NCBI GenBank assembly: GCA_012184525.1
Contig: WOFQ01000003.1
Span: 124,001 to 188,000 of the forward strand
Direction: 5' to 3'
DNA from: Xenoacremonium recifei
Lineage: Eukaryota; Ascomycota; Sordariomycetes; Hypocreales; Nectriaceae
Length of the DNA stretch: 64,000 bases
Part shown: positions 57,466 through 64,000 of the stretch, piece after piece
Position numbering within the stretch: position 1 is the first letter of the stretch
How the letters are laid out: each line of letters opens with the position of its first letter
Translations under genes and position numbers: made by a program
Notes under the pieces: generated by a model
Told to the model about the DNA's origin: nothing
Database searches by the model: none
Seen by the model: only the letters and a program-made list of their open reading frames with translations

Positions 57466-58083
57466 TCAAGCTGGAGTGTTTCGGTCGTCCATCTGCTTGC
57501 GCTTCTCCATCAAGAATGCGTCCACTCCGGGAGGGCGGAACCTCCCTCGAAGCTGCTCACGGGTTAAAAATGGTTGGACAGTCTCGACATGCTCGCCCGC
57601 CTCATCGACGAACTCAACAGGCTGCGTGTTCGCGTCTAACCACTCTTCTAACCACTCCTCCTCATCTACCGCGTTGTTGCTGTGCTGGAGATCCTGGTTG
57701 GTGTCGGCGGCAGGACTGTCGGTGGGAGCGACGGTAGGACCAGGGGCAGGGGGGCGGGATTCTTGGTGTCCCTCGTGCGCACCAAGACCGGCTGATGAAG
57801 GGTCCTAGACAGTCCAGCCTTGATCTTCATCCGCGACGAGGGCTTCTGCCTCTTCCCGGGGGACGGTGGTCACCTCCAGTGCCTGAAGCTCGCGGCCTGC
57901 GTTTTGGGCTTGGTCGGCAGGGCGTTTCCGAAACAAGGTGACGAAGTCGGAATCACCTTCGTGCTCCATTTCGTCGAAATCACTAGCTTCTAGGCTAGGG
58001 AACTCGAGATACGGCTGACCAGATGCATCCGACAGCTTGATCTTGTTCAGGGCCTCAGCCAAATCGTCGGCGTTGTGAGACAT
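57466..58083 (-). CDS. Small paralogue 1: frame with conserved internal TAG, unknown function
   Basis: The first ATG begins a 92-codon frame ending in TAG at 57807-57805. The same frame then stays open for another 112 codons to TGA at 57468-57466. The first part is acidic and shares with paralogue 2 the blocks 'SDASG', 'DFDEMEHE', 'SDFVTLFRK' and, just before the TAG, 'DQGWTV'. The part after the TAG is also protein-like: Pro-rich, then acidic ('DEEEWLEEWLD'), then basic near its end ('MEKRKQMDD'). Around the TAG, GATGAAG and CTTCATC form a 7-bp inverted repeat with a 24-nt loop. Without recoding, the product is 92 aa. The 5' leader is CA-rich and may hold an intron. No known family recognised. 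Confidence 0.6.
57805..57807 (-). promoter_or_regulatory. Candidate recoded UAG stop (paralogue 1)
   Basis: The codon lies in the loop closed by GAUGAAG (mRNA 5' side, plus 57825-57831) and CUUCAUC (plus 57794-57800). An inner alternative stem, CUGGA/UCUAG, would place the UAG in its 3' arm. Position relative to the Gln-Gly-Trp block is the same as in paralogue 2. Confidence 0.45.
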
Positions 58084-58763
58084 TCTGTTTCCACGAGGTA
58101 AGCTTCTGAGACGCTGGAGTGAGGAACAGTGGAGGAGACAACTGACGCGGTTGGTGTCAATACTCTGCGGGCGCGTGCGTACTGTACGAGATGTGTGCTT
58201 CAAAAGCGTGTGATTGGTAGATTTTGTGCGTAGAATTGTGTTTGTATGAGTGTGATGTGTGCTGTTGTTGATGAGAGAGCGATGTTTCGAGAGAGTCAGT
58301 GCGTGGGCAATGTTTTGTTAAATTGTGGGGCTTCTGAGGTGAACTCCTGGAGACCTTTGAATGCCCAAACTCCCACCACAATGCGAGAATCGATCGTGCA
58401 TCTGTACGTTACATTGAATTTGGTGGATCTTATCGCAATCATTTGCACGTGGAACGCAGTTTGGCAGACTCTTTAATATTGAACATCGACTGTCTAAAAT
58501 CTGGGACAAGCATTCCCCAGACAAGAACCAGGGGCGAACGAACACAATCGCCAATGTCTACCTAGGGCATCTCACTATACTACAAGAAGCTCTTTCTAAA
58601 ACGAGACATCATTCTAAAGACACTAAGAGAACTTAGTCACCAGCAAAGGAACCGGATTCATACTCGAGAATGATCTAATATGGGCGACAAGAAAGCTATG
58701 CTTGGTTTTCCCCGACGCTGCAGTGAGCTTGATGGAGCAGACAGCTAGAACCCAGCCGTGGCA
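58084..58763. promoter_or_regulatory. Spacer between the two paralogues, with CA-rich leader
   Basis: About 0.7 kb separates the end of paralogue 2 from the start of paralogue 1. On the minus strand the 250 bp before the ATG of paralogue 1 is rich in CA and CACAC words, as is the leader of paralogue 2. No further gene seen. Confidence 0.5.
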
Positions 58764-59810
58764 TTAAGTTCGACGTCGCTTCTGATTGTCGACATTTCCA
58801 GCTCCGTCTGCGGTGGGTTCTGCGGGCGCCTTGCGCTTTTGGAGTAAGTGCTTGCCTGTCTTATTGACTTTCTCGAAAAGCGTGAAGGCCGCTTGGCAAT
58901 TGCTCAATAGAGCTTGTGCATTTTCGATGAGAGGGATAGGTTGAACGTCGCCCGAAGACTTGTCAACGAAAGCGACTGGCGATGTTACATCCTTTGACCA
59001 TCCCTCGTCTTTCACCATGGCCTTGGTGACTTGACGGCCACAGGCCTGATAAGAGGTGAATTGGTCGTAGCCACCCCAGCCAAGACGCACATTAGGTGGT
59101 CGTTGACGGTGAGGGACGTGGCCAGTAGATGTAGCCGAGCGGGAGTCGGAGACCATATTCCAGCGATCCGAAGCTACGTACGATGCTGTCTCAGCTTTTG
59201 TGGAAGGGTCTGCTCCATTTTCGCCGATGAGATCGCCTGGCTTCCAATTGCCGGCAGTCCATGTACCAGATGCGAGGTCGTTCCCGTGCTTGAGGTAACG
59301 GTTAGAGTCCTCGACGGGCTGGTCTGTACGAATGACGTCGACGGGACGTTGGGCGGGTGGCCGGGGATCTTTGTAGCCGTTGCGTACATCGAGAGCGGGA
59401 GCTGGAGGGTACTAGATTTTCCAGCCTTGGGCCTCGTGTGCGGCGACGGTGTTCACGGAGGAGGTGGTGAACTCCGATCCACCCTTTTTGTGTTCAAAGA
59501 CTAATTGCCCTGGAATGGGCTCGCCTTGGTGGTTGGAAACGGCCTCCCGGGTCAAGGTGATGAAGTCGGTCTCAAGTTCGTGCGCGAGGTCAGCGAAATC
59601 AACACACCGCAGGCTAGCCCATCTGCGAGGTTGAAGCCTCGTGGTTCCAGATGCGTCCGTTACGATCCGGTGGCGTGACACGCCGTGTGAGTCGAAATAG
59701 TCTTTGTATTTCGAGTAGTCAGCGAGGAACCTGGCGATGTTGCTTTCGGGACTCTGAGGATCGTCCTTCCATTCGTCGGGTAAGGTCGAAAGATCAAATA
59801 GGTCAGGCAT
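58764..59810 (-). CDS. Small paralogue 2: frame with conserved internal TAG, unknown function
   Basis: The ATG at 59810 opens 132 codons (MPDLFDLSTL...) closed by TAG at 59414-59412. The same frame then runs on for 215 codons to TAA at 58766-58764. The first part shares with paralogue 1 'TDASG', 'DFADLAHE', 'TDFITLTRE' and the block 'AQGWKI' right before the TAG. The downstream part looks coding: 'GNWKPGDLIGENGAD', 'FTSYQACGRQVTKAM', a helical 'NAQALLSNCQAAFTLFEKV' and a nuclear-localisation-like basic end ('QKRRRT'). The TAG sits in a 13-nt loop closed by GCTGGA/TCCAGC. Without recoding the product is 132 aa. Alternatives are a pseudogene, readthrough, editing or an unrecognised intron ending at the TAG. 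Confidence 0.6.
59412..59414 (-). promoter_or_regulatory. Candidate recoded UAG stop in hairpin loop (paralogue 2)
   Basis: In the mRNA the codon lies in the loop between GCUGGA and UCCAGC (plus strand 59420-59425 and 59401-59406), a perfect 6-bp stem extendable by one G-U pair. Fungal A-to-I editing is known to favour UAG within hairpin loops, where it turns the stop into UGG (Trp). Inference only. Confidence 0.45.
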
Positions 59811-59832
59811 TCTGTGTATCCAATATCAGCTT

Positions 59833-59877
59833 CTATGACGTGAAAGGGACAATTAGTAAGTGGAGGATGCGACTCAC
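59833..59877 (-). other. Candidate 45-nt intron at the helicase 3' end / paralogue 2 leader
   Basis: GTGAGT donor at 59877, a strong TTACTAAT branch site, and a CATAG acceptor at 59833. It overlaps the helicase stop codon and lies 23 bp before the ATG of paralogue 2, so it probably is an intron in the leader of paralogue 2. Using the next acceptor (59812) would instead join the helicase frame in phase to that ATG. Confidence 0.5.
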
Positions 59878-62422
59878 GAAGGTGGTATGGGTATTCCGGC
59901 GTTTTGGTGCGGAGCGGAAAGAGAGAGATGGTGTAACAGAAACGTGTCTGAGGGATCGGAAGCGCGAGGTTGTGTGTGCGTGTGCACTTGTTCGACTGAA
60001 CTTCTGGGATGTGAGACCGGTAGAGCCTCGAGCTGACTGCGGGCAGCCCTCGCGCTGTCTAGAGATGCTTTAACCTGGGGCTGGCGCCACCCCTTGCCGT
60101 CTCCTGTCAACGGGAGACGGTCGTCCTTGAAGTACGGGAGATCCTAGATCATTAGCCACAGATACCCGAATCTTGAACAAGCCAATTCACTCACCACCAG
60201 CCATTCCGCCTTGATAGGCGTAGCTGTCTGTAGATACACCCTGTTTCCTGTCATCTTGAGCTCCGTGTAGACAATCCACGTGTAGTTGCTCTTCACAAGG
60301 ACGCTGTTCGGTTCCAAGCGAGCATCGATGTTCTCATGGACAGTTCGATAGTTGTCGTCGCCGTGGCGGATGGCGATCTGGGTACAGAAAGCCCTCGCCA
60401 AAGCCTTTCGTACGTTCGTCTCATTTGTGACCGATGAAAGGTTCCCGTTCACGTTGTCCAAAGCCCCCCGTTCACTGAACTCAACAGCGACCGATGAACG
60501 GTTGGCAACCAGTTGACCTCCCAATCTTTGCCTCATACTGTAAGCCTGCTCAAGAGCCTCAAAATTTAGGAAATGAAGCCGACACCAGGTGCGAAGGTCG
60601 AGTTCACAATTGGTGTCCTTTTCCTGTCTTTTTCTCTCGCGTGTATACATGTTGAAGGCGTTGGCGAGAGAGAGGTGATCGGAGGGAACAGCAAGCGGGA
60701 CCTTGAGGCTGTCCGCGAGTTGTTGGTATCCCGGCGGGCGCGCAAAAACGGATTTGTTGATACTGCAAAGAACTGCAATGTCAAGAATCTCTAAGGAACA
60801 CCCGAGCGCCTCCCCTTCTTCAATGGCACGGAACCAAATCGGGTCCATGGGAAGTCGCGCGGCGCAAATGCCCGACGTCGTGAGCTTACCATCCTCACGT
60901 AAAAATCCCCTGTGAATGGCGTTAGCGTGCTCTGAAAGAAGAAAAAGAGGCAACTGAAGACTATGGATCATCGAGTGTCGCAAAGTTTCCATTGATACGT
61001 ACCAGTCGCGGAGATCTTGAGCGGCACGAGTGATTCCCTCTGGATGAGGCGCGTCGACCCAGTCAAAATCTATGACTCTCAATATTCGGGACTGGTGGAT
61101 TTTTAATAGAGCTGAATGAACGGCTTCTTGGCGGATAGCTGGCTCTGTTGAAGGAGCCATGTCGTCGAACTCCTGTTCTGAGTAGAGACGGTAACAGACG
61201 CCGGCTCTCGTGCGACCAGCTCGTCCTGTTCGTTGCCTGGCGGAAGCCTGCGATATCCGTTGAAGACCGTGCATCTCCATTCCAAGGCGAGGATTGTACA
61301 GCATCGGCCTAGCCAAGCCAATGTCGACCACGTAGACAATGCCGTCAATCGTCAGGCTCGTCTCTGCCATGTTGGTCGCAAGAATACACTTGCGACTCAG
61401 ACTTGACGGACTCAGAGCGCGATCTTTCTCAGCTGAGGACAGCTGAGCGTACAAGGGCAAAACGTCAAGATCATCAGTGTGTTTGCTGACGAGCTCACCC
61501 ACTTGATCGATATCGCCCTGGCCTGGAAGAAAAACAAGGATATCTCCTGGACCCTGGCGCTTATGGATGTCCACAACCACGCTGGCCGCCAAGATGCGGA
61601 AGTCTGGGCAGGTATATTGGTGAGGCGCGACGTAACGAATATCGACCGGGTACGTGTGCTAAATGCCGTGAATTAGCAAGAAGTCTGATGGTGGGATTCT
61701 GGGTCAACTTACTCCTGTGACATTGACGAGCGGACATTGATTGAAGTATCTCTGGAAGAGATTTGCATCTAAGGTCGCCGACATGATGATAACCTGTAAT
61801 GATCAGCATCGAGTCGGTTTAAGAGGTAGAAACAAGATACCTTCAGATCGTCACGAAGGCGTAACGTCCTTTTCAGAAGAGCCATCAACAAATCCATTTC
61901 GACGGACCGCTCGTGTGCCTCGTCGAGTATGACGCACGCGAATTCCGATAATCTGTTATCTCGAGCATACTTGTTCAGAAGAGACCCTTCGGTCATGTAC
62001 ACAAGCCGCGTCCGCTTGTTCCGCATGTTGAGCTGAGACTCGCCGCCAATCTTATAACCGACCTCTTCACCCAAGGTCACTCCCAACTCTGCCGAGACAC
62101 GCGATGCGAGCGAGGTCGCGGCCAGACGTCGGGGCTGCGTGCAGACAACCTGTAGGCCACTGCCGTATTCATCGTGGAGGATAAGCTGAGGAACCTGTGT
62201 TGACTTGCCGGATCCGGTCTCGCTGGACAGAACAAAAACCTGGTTCTCATGGTACGTGTCGAGGATTTTGGGAAATTGCTGATAGACTGGCAATTCTCTT
62301 CTCTTGCTGAGGAGGTCGTCGTGACCCTCCGGCCACGCCTGTCCAGTCAGCGGATTGAGGATTGCATCTTCGTGAAGATGGATTTGTTCAATGGTAGCTT
62401 CGTTTCTCGGGATAGACGCCAT
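59874..62422 (-). CDS. Divergent DEAH-box RNA helicase (Prp43/DHX15-related)
   Basis: Four exons (62422-61841, 61793-61713, 61658-60195, 60143-59874) with introns of 47, 54 and 51 nt encode about 798 aa. Motifs occur in order: I 'SSETGSGKSTQ', Ia 'TQPRRLAA', II 'ILDEAHERS', III 'MSATLD', IV 'ILVFLPGQGDI', V 'ATNMAETSLTI' and VI 'QRTGRAGR', then a winged-helix, ratchet and OB-fold C-terminus typical of DEAH/RHA helicases. Such enzymes unwind or remodel RNPs with NTP. It lacks the usual Prp43 N-terminal extension and differs enough to be a paralogue rather than the housekeeping Prp43. Start is the first ATG; the frame upstream opens only at a GTG. The last exon beyond 'DLPYFKDDRLPLTGDGKGW' is uncertain, since it runs into the leader of paralogue 2. 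Confidence 0.85.
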
Positions 62423-62972
62423 TGGAATCTCTGTGTCGAGCTGCGATGCTAGCGGTATGGTGGTTAGGATGAGGTGGGCGTGTTGAAGTGGTTGAGACCC
62501 AGATCTCTCATATGGTGGCGTTAGTGGGTAAGGTAGAGCAATAACAAGCGTCACGTGGTGGGACCCAGCTTGCCCTAATGTGGCATAAATCCAGGTGAGA
62601 GAAACCCGAGAAAACCAATCATACCGCGCTGACCGATTTTGGGGGGATAAACAGCGCTAGAGAGATACCACCGCCTTATCTAGACCGTGGTTTAGCCAGA
62701 CTGCGCATGTACATCTGCATCGACTGTTGGACCTTTTCAAGTGAAAAAAGGCACAAAGGAAGAAGACCTTTAAGTGGTTACTGGGATTGAGATAACTGGA
62801 GGTTTTAGCTACTCTGCGTAGAATAACGTGGTTGGTTCGTTGATACATGTCGGAATTGCCCTGCGTGTGAGTCTACCAATAAGTAAACGCACACACCGAG
62901 GACGACTTGTTTACTGATACTAATAGAGAGTCGTAATCACTGTTCGAGGGCCCAAAGTTTGAAGAAAGATGA
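62423..62972. promoter_or_regulatory. Helicase upstream region, no gene seen
   Basis: About 0.55 kb between the helicase start and the GH31 remnant. Should hold the helicase promoter. Nothing else recognised. Confidence 0.5.
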
Positions 62973-63927
62973 GACCGAGGCTTCCGCACAGGCCTCAACT
63001 ACAAAGGCGACACAGTCCACTTTGACGCCACCAACCGCTCTGCTCAAAGCTACGTTTGGGAAAAGGCCAAGAAGAAGGTAAATGCATCAAGGTGGTTTGG
63101 CTTGACGAAGCCGAACCCGAGTATAATATCTATGATTCGACAACTATCGCCATTACCTTGGCCCCAACACCACAATCGGAAACATTTACAGGCGCGAATA
63201 GGCCCGTGGTTTCTATGAGGGCGCGAAGGTCAAACCAACCTTGTGAACCAGGTCCGCTGCGCCTGGGCTGGCAGTCAAAAGTATGGCAGTCTGGTGTGGA
63301 GCGGCGACGTTGCTTCCTCCTGGGGTAGCTTCCGGTGCCAGCTGGCAGCCGGGCTCAATATGGGTCTCGCGGGATTTCCTGGGTGGACGACGGACATCGG
63401 TGGCTTCCACGGCAGCGACGGGCGCAATGAAAGCTTTCGCGAGTTGATGGCGCGATGGTTCCAATGGGGGACGTTTTGTCCTGTTATGCGTCTGCATGGG
63501 AACCGGCTTCCGGAGCAGCCGCAGCACGGCACGACGGGTGGGGCCGAGCGCCGGAGCGGGGCCCCGAACGAGACCTGGTCTTTCGGGGACGAGGTGCATG
63601 GCATCTGTCGCAAATACATCGACATACGAGAGCAGCTGCGAGATTACACGCGGGAACTTATGCGTCAGGCTCACGAGACGGGCGCGCTAGCAATGCGCAC
63701 GTTGTTCCACGAATTCCCGGAGGACGCGTAGAGCTGGGAGGTGGAGGAGGAGTATATGTTTGGGGATCGTCATCTTTGCTGTCCCGTGCTGCAAAAAGCG
63801 AGTATATTTACCTAAGAACAACGGGGGGTGGAAGGAGTTTAAGGGTGATGTTTCGTATCACGGCGGGGAATGGATTAACGTTGTGTGTCCGCTGGATAGC
63901 ATGCCCATATTTGTAAGAGTAAAGTAA
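62973..63927 (+). pseudogene. GH31 alpha-glycosidase (alpha-xylosidase-like) pseudogene, 5' truncated
   Basis: Translated fragments in three frames follow the GH31 order: 'TVHFDATNRSAQSYVWEKAK', then 'VVWLDEAEPEYN' (the nucleophile Asp region), 'NYRHYLGPNTTIGNIYRRE', then 'RCAWAGSQKYGSLVWSGDVA' (acid/base Asp), 'GFPGWTTDIGGFHG', 'FCPVMRLHGNR', 'SWEVEEEYMFGDRHLCCPVL', and the true C-terminus 'LDSMPIFVRVK' with TAA. Frame changes occur near 63070, 63135, 63225 and 63800, and in-frame TAG stops at 63199 and 63729. The N-terminal half is absent. Living relatives release alpha-linked xylose or glucose in the cell; this copy is dead. Confidence 0.88.
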
Positions 63928-64000
63928 TAATAGCACTCGACACTGAATAAAATGCTCAATTGGGTAGGTACTCTATAATAGCTCTTTGCGAGAAGTTGGG
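63928..64000. other. Window end, no feature
   Basis: AT-rich sequence after the GH31 remnant; nothing recognised. Confidence 0.5.

Noticed and set aside
57400..59810. Treating the TAGs in both paralogues as ends of 3n-length introns
   Set aside because: CTAG before the break can mimic an acceptor, but upstream donors are weak and no branch site is evident, and the residues just before the TAG (QGW) are conserved between paralogues, which favours coding sequence. Kept as an alternative, not adopted.

Overview
The window is nuclear DNA of a filamentous ascomycete (Pezizomycotina), most likely a Sordariomycete. Genes carry short 41-70 nt GT-AG introns with CTNAC-like branch sites, and intergenic spaces are 0.2-4 kb. 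The products are typical of that group: sphingolipid C9-methyltransferase, AA9 LPMO, GPI-anchored yapsin-type protease, Pth11-like seven-TM protein, IML2, SEM1 and CWF19. Many open frames begin at GTG or TTG on paper; every start given here is an in-frame ATG, and every splice site was placed by hand so that the frame is kept.

Layout. 0-12 kb: the 3' end of an NRPS-like thioester reductase, a class II aldolase, a D-2-hydroxyacid dehydrogenase, a membrane-anchored GH5 steryl/sphingolipid glucosidase, sphingolipid C9-methyltransferase and a flavin monooxygenase. The GH5 enzyme and the methyltransferase, 1.2 kb apart, both concern glycolipids of the fungal membrane. 12-15.7 kb: no gene seen. 15.7-28.4 kb: secreted or surface proteins (aspartic protease, SMP-30/paraoxonase-like protein, berberine-bridge-type FAD oxidase, a small GPI-type protein, AA9 LPMO). 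28.4-32.6 kb: no gene seen. 32.6-54.1 kb: denser, mostly housekeeping genes (7-TM protein, amino-acid permease, metallophosphoesterase, CWF19, alpha/beta hydrolase, sterol-desaturase-like protein, IML2, SEM1, phosphoglycerate kinase, Mpv17/PMP22). 54.1-57.4 kb: gene-free and rich in repeats and tRNA-like relics. 57.4-62.4 kb: a same-strand trio made of a divergent DEAH-box helicase and two paralogous genes. 62.9-63.9 kb: a decayed GH31 glycosidase pseudogene.

The most interesting region is 57.4-62.4 kb. Both small paralogues contain a TAG stop at the same conserved place, right after a Gln-Gly-Trp motif, and in both the same frame stays open afterwards (112 and 215 further codons). In each mRNA the UAG lies inside a predicted hairpin. 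This is what would be expected of genes whose full-length product needs A-to-I editing of UAG to UGG, known in Sordariomycete fruiting bodies, or stop-codon readthrough. The trio sits between tRNA-derived repeats and a pseudogene, so it looks like an accessory island. Function is unknown; everything about editing is inference from sequence.
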